A stretch of DNA of 64,000 nucleotides from Virgisporangium aurantiacum (GCF_016863635.1 NZ_BOPG01000006.1:1-64000); one strand, 5' to 3'. Shown: positions 42,201 to 51,000, numbered from the stretch's first letter. A program made the numbers and translations. The notes: generated by a model from the sequence alone, not told the origin.

Positions 42201-42495
42201 CGACGACGTCGACGGCGTACTCGGAGAACCGCGCACTGGCCGAGCCGGGGTGACGCTGCCGGAGGATGCGGGCGAGCGTGCGCAGTCCACCCGAGGCCCG
42301 CGCGCTCGCATCGACGATGTTCACCAGATCGATGCGCACGTCGGGCGACCGGGCCGGGTCGAACGGGCGCCGCAGCGCGGTACGCACCTCCACGACCAAC
42401 GCGTCGCGCGAGCCCTGATCGGCAATGCCGGGCGCACGCGCCAACGCCTCGGCCAGGCTTTCGAGACGACCACGACCGACAGGTGACTCCGACAC
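39298..42495 (-). CDS. fxsT: FxSxx-COOH system NB-ARC/tetratricopeptide protein (second copy, with N-terminal adaptor domain)
   Basis: 1065 residues from the GTG at 42495 (GGGAG about 10 nt upstream). The first 90 residues (LESLAEALARAPGIADQGSRDALVVEVR to RILRQRHPG) resemble an effector-associated (EAD-type) death-fold-like adaptor. Residues about 105-210 form a second helical region. NB-ARC follows: FTGREELLDRL, Walker A GLGGVGKTQ (Lys274), LLVYDNA, TTRDRRW and DLPLALEQAA. TPRs run from about 610 to the end (VANALRTLGRSREASAE and others). The tail GDIEPPPT matches the tail of the other TPR protein. A STAND ATPase with TPR sensor and adaptor is the design of regulated conflict or signalling switches; the link to the RiPP is by family and position. 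Confidence 0.88.
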   Translation of the reverse strand: MSESPVGRGRLESLAEALARAPGIADQGSRDALVVEVRTALRRPFDPARSPDVRIDLVNIVDASARASGGLRTLARILRQRHPGSASARFSEYAVDVVGPAHLSPPDREALRAAIATLPIELLFEAATGLPGARELDSVSVWLDRAAAIRQMERLALPEDGVPQVVSFANRLAARVDDDTAERLRGWISTVAGGLGVDPATLATVRTAAAPAEPPPGAAPAVEAPDLIWSGVPIRNRNFTGREELLDRLAVALRSDEPAAVLPQALHGLGGVGKTQLVTEYVYQNVDKYDVVWWIAAEETSAVLTSLNELAGRLHLPVSDNRQKTAGLVFAELARTDLAWLLVYDNAVAPEELRGLLPPQRGHVVITTRDRRWETVGKPIEVDVFKRDESVRLLRNRARDGNLRIEPGEAEELAEKLGDLPLALEQAAAWCLATAMPIREYIDLLDEHVEDLMNEGKPSEYPRTVVAFVSFALERLRTSPDDNDKAAAQLLGLFAFLGGEPVQQSLLRKGRNADLPDPLRRKLGQSIAIDQIVGKLSDLGLAKVDPSRRVQVHRLVQLVIRDAYPEAERAEIQRQVQDLLATANPGDPDEVSEHDLQRELGAHLKPADMINAGDVDARGVVLDHARYLWIAGDYEGSRKLAVRAASAWTGDTSDPRFGPDGEMTLLARAQVANALRTLGRSREASAETRDIYDRFQNSPLLGPRNPLTLVTGNQIGADLRIAGRYRDAYDFDLRSVDLHRSIFRPGNTYTLRAEANLAVDHRMLGQFASALELDESIAHTWEDAGGGDDERKLSAYMNMARDYYGMGSYQAGLGLITRWRTRLQQLVGPDHPRVLLAGRTYAITLRKAGHLVEAADVMRENHQRVHLKFGPVHEFSVAATMSYANVLREAGELDEALARIEDAVRIYREYFDADGPHPLTLVAQVNEAIIRRARGEFEVAHDLGRRNHRGLVDVLGENHPYTICAGTSLASDLALAGDPAAALDLSRQMYELSQDAYGSGDHPYVLMRAANLSYDLAAMGFDEEATPYYERSVEGLRRALGVDHPEFEAVLAKRRMEGDIEPPPT

Positions 42496-42580
42496 GGGCG
42501 CTCGTCTCCCACGTAGGTGCAATCCCGAAGAGTCAGCGTATCGGATCGACCACTGAGCGAGAACGCCCGAATGTCCGGGC

Positions 42581-43180
42581 CTACCGCGGACGCTCGTTCT
42601 GGTGACGCTCGTAGTGGCGGGCGGCGCGGGCCCGGTTGCCGCACGAGGTCTTGCAGAACTGCTGCCGCCCGTGCCCCTGCACGAAGTACCGCACGCACCG
42701 CGGCGCCGTGCACGCCCGCAGGTTCGCCCGGTGCGGCCCGGCGAGGAAGTCGACGGTGGCACGCGCCAGCGCGGCCGGCAGTCCGTCGTGCGCCGGCACC
42801 GGCGCCGGCGTGGTCCGGGCCGTCGGCCCGGCGCCGTCCGGCCGCCACTCCAGTTCGAGGGTCACCGTGACGCTCGCAGCGGCGGCGTTCACGCGTCGCA
42901 GCGCCTCGTCGAACGGCAGGAGGCGGTGTGCGTCGGCGGGACTGGGCGGACCGGGGAGCACCGCCCGGGCGAAGAGCGCCCGAACCGCGGCGCGCAGGGC
43001 GAGCACGCGGGTGTGCGTCTCCTCGTCGGCGGTGAAATCGGCGGCCCACGACCCGAGGCGGTCGGCGCGGTCGCGCACCCACCCGGTGAGCCCGTCGGCG
43101 ACGGTCAGGTCGTCGGCGACGCCGCCGTGCCCGTCGTGGCGGATGGTGCCCGCCAACTCCAGTGCCAGGTCCTCGGTCAC
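42581..43180 (-). CDS. CGNR zinc-finger transcriptional regulator
   Basis: 199 residues from the GTG at 43180 (VTEDLALELAGTIRHDG). An ABATE-type N-terminal ligand-binding domain is followed by the CGNR zinc finger CTAPRCVRYFVQGHGRQQFC then SCGNRARAARHYERHQ. These proteins bind DNA near their own genes. A 29-bp inverted repeat (43206-43234) sits in the divergent promoter region shared with the phosphoesterase gene and is the likely operator. 85 nt separate it from the TPR gene downstream, so read-through into that gene is possible. Confidence 0.9.
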   Translation of the reverse strand: MTEDLALELAGTIRHDGHGGVADDLTVADGLTGWVRDRADRLGSWAADFTADEETHTRVLALRAAVRALFARAVLPGPPSPADAHRLLPFDEALRRVNAAAASVTVTLELEWRPDGAGPTARTTPAPVPAHDGLPAALARATVDFLAGPHRANLRACTAPRCVRYFVQGHGRQQFCKTSCGNRARAARHYERHQNERPR

Positions 43181-43205
43181 AGGCCCGAGAATACGACTCG
43201 ACTTC

Positions 43206-43234
43206 CTAACGGCAAAACTGTATTTTTCCGTTAG
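43206..43234. promoter_or_regulatory. Inverted-repeat operator between CGNR and phosphoesterase genes
   Basis: CTAACGGCAAAA (43206-43217) and TTTTTCCGTTAG (43223-43234) match at 11 of 12 positions around CTGTA. It is strikingly AT-rich for this DNA and lies 25 nt from the CGNR start and 19 nt from the phosphoesterase start. Confidence 0.7.
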
Positions 43235-43253
43235 ACGACCGAGGGAGATCATC

Positions 43254-43988
43254 ATGGTGTTGCTGGCCCAGATCAGCGACCTGCACCTTGACGGCACCGC
43301 GCGCGCCAGCGACCGCGCCGCCCGCACCGTCGGGTACCTGCGCGGCCTGCGGCAACTGCCCGACGCGGTGCTCGTCACCGGAGACATCGCCGACACCGCC
43401 GCCCGATCCGAGTACACGGAGGCCGCCCGCCTGCTCGACCTGCCGGTACCGGTGCTGCCCGCGCCCGGCAACCACGACCGGCGGCCCGCCTACCGCGCGG
43501 CACTGCTCGGCGAACCACCCTCCGACGAACCCATCAACCGGGTGCACGACGTCGGCGACGTCTCCGTCCTGATGTGCGACTCGACCATTCCCGGCCGTGA
43601 CGACGGCCGCCTCGACGCCGTCACGCTGTCCTGGATCGACACGACGCTGGCCGACCGGCGCGACCGCCCCGCGCTGCTCGCTTTCCACCACCCGCCGACC
43701 GTGCTGCACCACCCGCTGCCCGACGCGTCGCGTCTCGGTGGCGCGTCCGACCTGGCCGCACTGCTCGGGCGGCATCCGCAGGTGGTCGCGCTGATCACCG
43801 GGCACGCACACACCGCCGCGGCCACGGTCTTCGCCGGGCGCCCGGTGATCGTCGGACCGGCGGTGACGTGGACGCTGCGGATGCCGTGGGAGGGTTCCGA
43901 GGTCGCGGATCGCCAGCAGCCGCCCGGGATCGCGTTCCACGTCGTCACCGATCGCACGCTGGTGACGCACTTCCGCGCCGTCACCTGA
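43254..43988 (+). CDS. Calcineurin-like metallophosphoesterase (CpdA/GpdQ-like)
   Basis: 244 residues from the ATG at 43254 with GGGAG upstream. All metal-site blocks are present: QISDLHLDG, VTGDIADT, APGNHDRR, AFHHPP and ITGHAHTA. This is the class III phosphodiesterase pattern (cyclic AMP or glycerophosphodiester hydrolysis). Divergent from the CGNR regulator through a common operator, so it is probably the regulated target. Confidence 0.92.
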   Translation: MVLLAQISDLHLDGTARASDRAARTVGYLRGLRQLPDAVLVTGDIADTAARSEYTEAARLLDLPVPVLPAPGNHDRRPAYRAALLGEPPSDEPINRVHDVGDVSVLMCDSTIPGRDDGRLDAVTLSWIDTTLADRRDRPALLAFHHPPTVLHHPLPDASRLGGASDLAALLGRHPQVVALITGHAHTAAATVFAGRPVIVGPAVTWTLRMPWEGSEVADRQQPPGIAFHVVTDRTLVTHFRAVT

Positions 43989-44134
43989 TGGCACCGCACC
44001 TGGTGGCCGGGTTCACTCTGGCCGTGCTGCCGCTACCGCGCAGTCGGCGCTCGTCGCGGTGTGGCTGGGCGGGTGGAGCCTCGCGATCGGCCGGATCCGC
44101 CGGTACGCACGCGTGCTGCGGCGGGTCTCCGCCG

Positions 44135-44935
44135 TCACGCTCGTGCTTCTGGGTCTCCGGGCCGCAACTGCCTGGGCACGATCCCGGCCAGCGCGGTGGC
44201 GGTGGCCTCGTCGGCCGGGAGGAACGCTTCGAGTCTCAGCTCCGCGATCGTCACGTCGACAGCGGTGCCGAAGTGGGTGAGCGTCGTGATGAGGCGGAGT
44301 TCGTCGGCGCCCATCCGGAGCCGCAGCGGCACGGCGAAACCGAGGTGGTTGGCGGTGGGCCGGGGCGGCACCAGGTCGACGAGTTCGGCCGCGAGCGCAC
44401 GGAGTTCGGCACTCGGGTTGCGGGCGTTCTCGGCCCGGATGTTGTCGATGATGTGCCAGGCCCACTCGTCGAGGTTCACGATGCGGGGCGCCAGGCCGTC
44501 GGGGTCGAGCAACAGCCGGGGGACGCTCACCGGCGGCCGCAGAAGCCTCGGCGCGACGCCCTCGGTGACGGCGTGGAAGCCGGCGTTGGCCGACACGAGG
44601 ACGCCGTGGCGGTCGACCACCACCGCGGGGTACGGGTGGTGGCCGTCCAGGATGCGTTGCAGGGCCGTGCGGACCGGTTCGAGCTGCGGATCGTCGAGCC
44701 GGCTCTCCGGGTACGCCGGCGCGAACCCGGCCGCCAGCAGCAGGGTGTTCCGCTCCCGGATCGGCACGCCCAACGACTCGGCCAGCCGAATGATCATCGA
44801 GCGACCCGGCGCCGACCGGCCGCTCTCGATGAAGCTGACGTGCCGCTGGGTGGTACCGGCGCGCACGGCCAGTTCGAGTTGGCTGACCCGGCGGCGCTGC
44901 CGCCACTCCCGGAGCTCACCGGCGAAGTCCGTCAC
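44135..44935 (-). CDS. XRE-family regulator with MmyB-like ligand domain
   Basis: 266 residues, GTG start at 44935. N-terminal helix-turn-helix (LREWRQRRRVSQLELAVRAGTTQRHVSFIESGRSAPGRSMI) and a C-terminal MmyB-type PAS-like domain (YPAVVVDRHGVLVSANAGF, HLGFAVPLRLRMGADELRLITTLTHFGTAVDVTIAELRLEAFLPADE). Such regulators usually control a divergent short-chain dehydrogenase. Here the divergent neighbour is the PilZ-like gene, so the target is uncertain. Confidence 0.9.
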   Translation of the reverse strand: MTDFAGELREWRQRRRVSQLELAVRAGTTQRHVSFIESGRSAPGRSMIIRLAESLGVPIRERNTLLLAAGFAPAYPESRLDDPQLEPVRTALQRILDGHHPYPAVVVDRHGVLVSANAGFHAVTEGVAPRLLRPPVSVPRLLLDPDGLAPRIVNLDEWAWHIIDNIRAENARNPSAELRALAAELVDLVPPRPTANHLGFAVPLRLRMGADELRLITTLTHFGTAVDVTIAELRLEAFLPADEATATALAGIVPRQLRPGDPEARA

Positions 44936-45029
44936 CGCTTCTGTCTAACCGTTGACGCGGCATCCCGGCGATTCCCTCCCGGGAATTGTCGATCCGGTAG
45001 ATCCCTCAGGTCGGCGACGGCTTCGCCGA

Positions 45030-45662
45030 ATGCATGGCGTGGACCGCTCCAGCCTGCCGGCCATCAACACCCGGGTCGACGTGCTGCTCAACGGCGTGAC
45101 CTATCCGTCGCGTGTTGAAGACGTCGAAGGTGACCTCCTGCTGGTCGTGGCGCCGATGGGACGCCGCGGGACGCTCGCCGCGAGCGAGGGTGACGCGCTG
45201 GAGCTCGCGTGGCTCCACGACGACGCGCGGGTCGCCGCACCGGCCCGGCTCACCGAGCGCACCCCCGACCGGCCGCGCTACTGGGGCGTGAAGATCGTCG
45301 GTGACGTGCAGCGGAACACCCGGCGCGGGTTCGTGCGCGGCGGCGGCGGCGAGCGGATCTGCCTCCAGCGCACCGACGAGCCCGGGCCGCCGGTGAACGG
45401 CTACGTAATGGACATCGGCGAGGTGAGTGTCCGGGTCCGATTGCTGGAGTGCGACTACCGTCGCAGCCAGCAGGTCATGATGACGATCACGCTCAGCGAG
45501 CACGTTGTGTGCATGCCCGGACAGGTGCTCGACGTGCGGTATGTGTTTGAAACGGAACATTTCGACGTGATCGTCACGTACGAACCCACCGAGGCCGACC
45601 GCCGGACGATCCGCAGCTACATCTACCGCCGCATGGTGGAGCAGCGTCGCCGGCTGCGGTGA
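45030..45662 (+). CDS. PilZ-domain-like protein with degenerate second motif
   Basis: 210 residues from the ATG at 45030 (MHGVDRSSLPAINTRVDVLL); a GTG at 45039 is an alternative. The N-terminal YcgR-like barrel is followed by a PilZ-like domain with an RxxxR loop (RRGFVRGGG) and the strand VNGYVMDIGEVSVRVRL. The usual DxSxxG is altered to DIGEVS, so c-di-GMP binding is in doubt. PilZ proteins couple c-di-GMP to motility, cellulose or development; no partner gene lies nearby. Confidence 0.75.
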   Translation: MHGVDRSSLPAINTRVDVLLNGVTYPSRVEDVEGDLLLVVAPMGRRGTLAASEGDALELAWLHDDARVAAPARLTERTPDRPRYWGVKIVGDVQRNTRRGFVRGGGGERICLQRTDEPGPPVNGYVMDIGEVSVRVRLLECDYRRSQQVMMTITLSEHVVCMPGQVLDVRYVFETEHFDVIVTYEPTEADRRTIRSYIYRRMVEQRRRLR

Positions 45663-45688
45663 ATCATGGCGCGGCGCTAACGTGAGGC

Positions 45689-46495
45689 ATGCGCGAACTC
45701 GACACCGGCACCGCCGACTTCACCGCCCGTATCGACGACCGGATCGCGATCCTCACGATGTCCAGGCCGGAGCGCCGGAACGCGCTCAGCGTCGAGATGC
45801 TCACCGCGATGAGCCGGGTGATCCCGGCCGCCGCGGCCGACCCCGGCGTGCGGTGCGTGGTGCTCACCGGTGCCGGTGGGGCGTTCTGCGCCGGCGGCGA
45901 CGTGAAGGCGTTCGCGTCCGGTGCGGGGCTCGAGGGGACGTTCGACGACCGCGTCCGCGAGCAGCAGTACATGCACCGGCACGTCGCGTTGGCGCTGTAC
46001 GAGATGGCCAAGCCGACCGTGGCCGTGCTGCCCGGGCCGGCGGCCGGTGCCGGGTTGTCGTTCGCGCTGGCCTGCGATCTGCGGTACGCCGTCGACACGG
46101 CGGTGCTCACCACGGCGTTCGCGCGGGTCGGCCTGTCCGGCGACTTCGGCGGGTCGTGGCTGCTCACCCAGATCGTCGGCACCGCCCGGGCCCGCGAGCT
46201 GTTCTACCTCTCCCCCCGCGTCGAGGCGGCGCAGGCGTTGGAGTTGGGCCTGCTGACCGGCGTCTTCCCCGCGTCCGAGCTCGAACCGGCCGCGATGAAG
46301 ATCGCGGCCGAACTGGCCGGCGGGCCGAGCGCCGCGTTCGGATACATGAAGGCCAATCTCAACCGCGCGCTCACCCACAGCCTGCCCGACTACCTCGACA
46401 TCGAGGCGATCGGCCAGATCCGCTGCCGCGACACGGCCGACCACCACGAGGCCGCGGCGGCGTTCGCCGAGAAGCGCCTGCCGAAGTTCAGCTGA
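45689..46495 (+). CDS. Enoyl-CoA hydratase/isomerase family protein
   Basis: 268 residues of crotonase fold: LTMSRPERRNALSVEM, the oxyanion segments VLTGAGGAFCAGGDVKAFA and VLPGPAAGAGLSFALACDLRYA, and FARVGLSGDFGGSWLL. The GLxxDxGGSW form with Asp at the second acid position is like the PaaG-type isomerase branch. It likely acts in acyl-CoA breakdown. Its last 8 nt overlap the converging TetR gene, a likely regulator by position. Confidence 0.9.
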   Translation: MRELDTGTADFTARIDDRIAILTMSRPERRNALSVEMLTAMSRVIPAAAADPGVRCVVLTGAGGAFCAGGDVKAFASGAGLEGTFDDRVREQQYMHRHVALALYEMAKPTVAVLPGPAAGAGLSFALACDLRYAVDTAVLTTAFARVGLSGDFGGSWLLTQIVGTARARELFYLSPRVEAAQALELGLLTGVFPASELEPAAMKIAAELAGGPSAAFGYMKANLNRALTHSLPDYLDIEAIGQIRCRDTADHHEAAAAFAEKRLPKFS

Positions 46496-47090
46496 CCCGC
46501 ACCGGTTGCAACCCGGCGAGGACGGCGTCGAACGCGAGCGTCCACCGGCGGTCCTTCGACTCCTCGGTGCTGCCCAGCCAGCCGGCCGTCTCCTGGGCCA
46601 GCAGGCCCTGCGCGAACGCGAGCAGAATGTGGGCGATGTCGATCGGGTCGCCGGCGATCACGCCCGCGTCGACGCACCGGCGCACGCTGCGGACAAACTG
46701 CGAGTTCAGCGACGCCTGCGCGGCGGCGTCGCGCTCGTCGGGGTCGAAGTCGGCGAAGGGTCGCCCGAACATCACGTGGGCGAGCACCGGGTTGGCCCGC
46801 ACGAACGCCCGGAACCCGTCGATGAGGCGGCCCAGGTCGGCCCGCGGGTCGTCGGTCTCGGCGAGGCCGCTGAGCTGCGCGTGCAGCCGCCGGAACCCCT
46901 CGAACAGGATCTCGCGGACCAGGCCGGCCTTGTCACCGAACAACTCGTAGACGGCGGGAATCGAGGTGGACGCGCCGTGCGCCACCTTGCGCGTGGTGAA
47001 GCCCGCAAAGCCCTCGTCAGCAAGCATGGCGACGGCGGCGTGCAGCACCCGGTCGCGCAACTCGGGTGTCCGTTGTTTCTCCCGGGGCAT
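46488..47090 (-). CDS. TetR-family regulator
   Basis: 200 residues from the ATG at 47090 (MPREKQRTPELRDRVLHAA). Helix-turn-helix TTRKVAHGASTSIPAVYELFGDKAGL, then a variable ligand domain. The gene overlaps the 3' end of the enoyl-CoA hydratase gene by 8 nt, tail to tail. No operator is apparent to me in the upstream gap, which instead carries an inverted-repeat element. Confidence 0.88.
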   Translation of the reverse strand: MPREKQRTPELRDRVLHAAVAMLADEGFAGFTTRKVAHGASTSIPAVYELFGDKAGLVREILFEGFRRLHAQLSGLAETDDPRADLGRLIDGFRAFVRANPVLAHVMFGRPFADFDPDERDAAAQASLNSQFVRSVRRCVDAGVIAGDPIDIAHILLAFAQGLLAQETAGWLGSTEESKDRRWTLAFDAVLAGLQPVRVS

Positions 47091-47224
47091 GGTTGCCGAT
47101 CGTAATCCAGTCCTCAGGTGATCGAGTGCGGTTGCTGCCCGATGAACCGCTGACACCGGTAGGTGCAGGCCGCCGGACACCGGCCAACCCGCCGTCCACT
47201 CCCACTACGCCCACCCCACGAGTT

Positions 47225-47293
47225 GATCTTGCAGTTGTGCACGGCCCAGAACGGGGCAAAGCACCGCGAATGGGCGAGCACAACTGCAAGATC
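47225..47293. repeat. Long inverted repeat (GATCTTG family) downstream of the DUF5666 gene
   Basis: GATCTTGCAGTTGTGC (47225-47240) and GCACAACTGCAAGATC (47278-47293) are perfect 16-bp arms separated by 37 nt. It lies 6 nt past the DUF5666 stop and shares the GATCTTG core with the repeat near 15.7 kb. It could act as a terminator for the ABC operon, but the long spacer and shared core fit a dispersed intergenic element. Confidence 0.75.
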
Positions 47294-47299
47294 GACGGG

Positions 47300-47893
47300 T
47301 TACTTGGTGCGGGTGACGGTGGTGGCGGTTACTGTGCCGTCGGTGGTCTGGCCCTGGACCGACACGGTGGCGCCGGCCGTGAGGTCGGAGAGTTTGCCGG
47401 GGGCGAGCACCGTGGTCTGGTCGCTGGTCTTGACGGTGATTGTCTGGCCGTCGGGGGTTTCGATGTACACCGTGTTGCCGTCGACGAGTTTTACCGTGCC
47501 GGTGATCGCTCCAGCCCGGCCGCCGCCCTGCTGGCCGGTGCCTCCGCCCGGGGCGCCGCTGGCGCGGGCGGCGCCGCCGCCGGGGAACTGACCGGCGCCG
47601 GGATACTGGCCGCCGGCGGCGTTGGCTCCGGCGGGCGAGCCGGTCGACGCCGCTGCGGGCGTCCCGTATTGCTTTTGTACCTGCGCGCCGCCGACGAAGC
47701 CGGCGACCGCGATCACCAGCGCGAGCAGCGCGTAGGTCGCGCGGTTCGCCAGGCGGCGGGGGGCGGCGGCGGCCAGGCGCTCGTCGAGGTCGTCGTCGAT
47801 GGGTTCGTCGAACGGTTCGGCGCCCGGCTCCGCGGACAACGCGGCGACCGGCTCCGCGAACGCGATCGTGTCGTCGGCTTTCGGGTCACTCAT
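47300..47893 (-). CDS. Membrane-anchored DUF5666-type protein
   Basis: 197 residues from the ATG at 47893. Acidic cytoplasmic N-terminus (PFDEPIDDDLDERLAAAAP), one membrane helix (about 55-75), a Gly/Ala/Pro-rich linker (GGQYPGAGQFPGGGAARASG) and a C-terminal beta domain (AITGTVKLVDGNTVYIETPDGQ, ending TVTATTVTRTK) of the DUF5666 kind. It overlaps the end of the ABC permease gene by 8 nt, so it is the last gene of that operon and probably works with the transporter at the cell surface. Function not known. Confidence 0.82.
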   Translation of the reverse strand: MSDPKADDTIAFAEPVAALSAEPGAEPFDEPIDDDLDERLAAAAPRRLANRATYALLALVIAVAGFVGGAQVQKQYGTPAAASTGSPAGANAAGGQYPGAGQFPGGGAARASGAPGGGTGQQGGGRAGAITGTVKLVDGNTVYIETPDGQTITVKTSDQTTVLAPGKLSDLTAGATVSVQGQTTDGTVTATTVTRTK

Positions 47894-49090
47894 ATCGCAA
47901 TGCCTCGATCGGTCGAAGGGACGCCGCCCGGCTGGCCGGGTAGCTGCCGAAGAACAGCCCGATGGCGACGGACACACCCAGCGCCAGCGCCACCGAACTC
48001 GGAACGATCACCGGTTTGATGCTGACGATCGTGAACTGCGCGCCGATCACCGCGACCAGCACGCCCAGCAGCCCGCCGATGAGGCTGAGAACCGTTGCCT
48101 CCACGAGGAACTGGGTCAGCACCGTGCGCTTCGGCGCGCCCAACGCCTTGCGGATACCGATTTCCCGCGTCCGTTCGGTGACCGTCACCATCATGATGTT
48201 CGTGATTCCGATGCCACCGACCAGCAGGCTGATGCCGGCCACGGCACCGAGCAGCATCGTGAACGTGTTCGCGGTGTCGGTGCGGGTCGACAGCAACTGG
48301 GCCTGGTTCAGGATGCGGTAGGCCGTCGACGACGTTCCGGTCACCTTCAACTGCTGGTTGAGGATCGTGGTGATCTCGGCCTGCGCCGCGTTGACGTCGT
48401 CGGGGCCGGTGGCCTGCACCAGCAACTGGTTGATCGTGCCGTAGCCGGTCAGCGACTCCTGCACCGCGTTCACCGGCGCGATCGCGATGTCGTTCGGGTC
48501 GTTGAAGCCGGACCCGCCCTTCTCGGCGAGCACGCCGATCACCGTGAACAGCTTGCCGCTCACCGTGATCTGCTTGCCCAGCGGGTCGACCCGCCCGAAC
48601 AGCTCCGTGGCGACGGTGGTCCCGATGAGCACCACCTTGCGGGTGTCACCGGCAGCGAACACCGCGCCGCGCGCCACCGTGTAGTTCGACGCCGACACGT
48701 ACGTCGGGTACGTGCCGATGAACTGGGGCACGGTGTGGTCGGTGCCGTCGTAGGTGGCGCTCTGCGAGCCGGTCACCACCGGGGAGACGGTCTTCACGTG
48801 TGGCGCCAGCGTCCTGTCCTGGAGGGCGGGCACCAGGTCCATCGTCAGGGCGGTGCTCGTGGTGGACGCGCCGCCGCCGCGCAGGCCGCCGCCGGCGCCG
48901 CCGGTGACCGTGAGCGTGTTCGTGCCCAACCGCTCGATCGAGTCCTGGATCTGTTTCGCCGAGCCGTTTCCGACCGCCACCAGCAAGATGACCGCCGCCA
49001 CGCCGATGAGGATGCCGAGCACGGTCAGCCCGGAGCGCAGCTTGTTCGCGGTGATGCCGCGCAATGCGAAGCGGACCGTTTCGACGAGCG

Positions 49091-49094
<4 letters not shown>
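47886..49094 (-). CDS. MacB-type ABC transporter permease
   Basis: 402 residues with an N-terminal helix (about 20-42, GLTVLGILIGVAAVILLVAVG), a large extracytoplasmic MacB_PCD domain (about 45-270) and three C-terminal helices (about 280-305, 325-350, 365-390) with TERTREIGIRKALGAPKRTVL, the FtsX-type coupling region. MacB-like complexes use ATP to move substrates outward by a mechanical stroke rather than by membrane passage. The start overlaps the ATPase stop by 4 nt (ATGA). Confidence 0.93.
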
Positions 49095-49803
<709 letters not shown>

Positions 49804-49804
<1 letters not shown>

Positions 49805-51000
49805 CAGTTGCCGCCCCGTCCGCCGCCGCCGCCGGCCGGACCGGCCCCGCCGCCGGCCGGAAGGCCGCCGCCGCCACCGAAGAGGCCGTTCTGCTGGTTC
49901 GTGGTGGTGCTGCCCGACTGCATCGTCACCACGACCTGATCACCGACGGCGAGCCCGGACTTCACCTCGGCGAACTGGTTGCCCTCCACGCCGATCTCCA
50001 CCGTGCGGGTCTCGACGGCACCGTTGACCATCACGTCGACCGTGCGCTGGGTTCCGGTTCCGCGCAGGGCGAGCGTCGACACCCGGATCGCGTTCGACGC
50101 CGACGCGACCGTCACCTGCACGCTGGTGCTCTGGCCCAGCCGCACCCCCGCCGGCGGCGTGGCGATCGACACCACCACCGCGTACGAGTTGACGTTGTTC
50201 TGCGTCGTGGCGGTCGGCGCGACGGTCGCCACGGTGCCGGTGGCCCGGGTGCCGCTCAGCGCGCTCCACGTGATCGTGGCCGCCTGGCCGACCTTCAGCC
50301 GGGTGGCGTCGGCCTCGGCGAAGTTCGCCGACACCTGCAGGCTGTTGAGGTCGGCCAACGTGATGAAGCCGGAACTGGTGGTACTACCGGTGGCGCCGGT
50401 GCCGGATCCGGAACCCGAGCCGGAACCGGAAGAAGAGCCTCCGGAAGAAGAGCCGATCGCGCCGTTGACCGCGGTCACCGTCCCCGCGATCGGTGCCGTC
50501 AGCACGGTCCCGTCGACCGCCGCCTGCGCGCTCACCACCGCCGCGTCGGCGCTGCTCACCGACGCCGACGCCGACGCCAGCGAGGCAGCGTCGCCACCGG
50601 CGTTCTTGACCCGCGTGTAGTTCGCGCCGGCCGCCGTGCGGTTGGCCCGGGCGGTGTCGAGCTGCGCCTGCACGAGCGTCGTGTCGACCTTCGCCAGCAC
50701 CTGGCCCTTCGTCACGACGTCGCCGACCTTCACCGCGATCTCGGTGACCGTGCCGCTGGTGACGAAGTTGGCCGTTGCGGTCGACGCGCTCTGCACGTTC
50801 CCGCTCGCCGACACCGACGCGGTCACGTCGCCCTGCGTCACCGGAATCACCCGCTGCTGCGCACTCCCGGTGCCGGCCTCGGCCGTCGCCGGCCCCCGCA
50901 CGGTCTGCACGGCCCAGAGGGCCCCACCCACCGCCACCAGGGCCAGCACCACGTTGACGAGCACGGTCGGCCGCCGCAGGCTATCCAGCCACACACGCAT
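49804..51000 (-). CDS. HlyD/MacA-like periplasmic adaptor protein
   Basis: 398 residues from the ATG at 51000. Membrane anchor (about 12-33), barrel-sandwich halves (VTQGDVTASVSASGNVQSAS and GTVLTAPIAGTVTAVNGAIG), a short hairpin (QAQLDTARANRTAAGANYTRVKNAGG), and membrane-proximal domains (VEIGVEGNQFAEVKSGLAVGDQVVV). A Ser/Gly low-complexity insert (about 175-200) interrupts the barrel and the tail is Gly-rich. It supplies the MacA-like subunit for the following ABC genes. A 71-nt gap separates it from the kinase gene upstream. Confidence 0.9.

Noticed and set aside
43989..44200. Possible remnant of a LysE-like transporter (plus-strand frame reading SALVAVWLGGWSLAI and VSAVTLVLLGL).
   Set aside because: It would run into the coding region of the XRE regulator on the other strand, has no start or family-specific motif, and the hydrophobic look can come from the antisense frame of a GC-rich gene.
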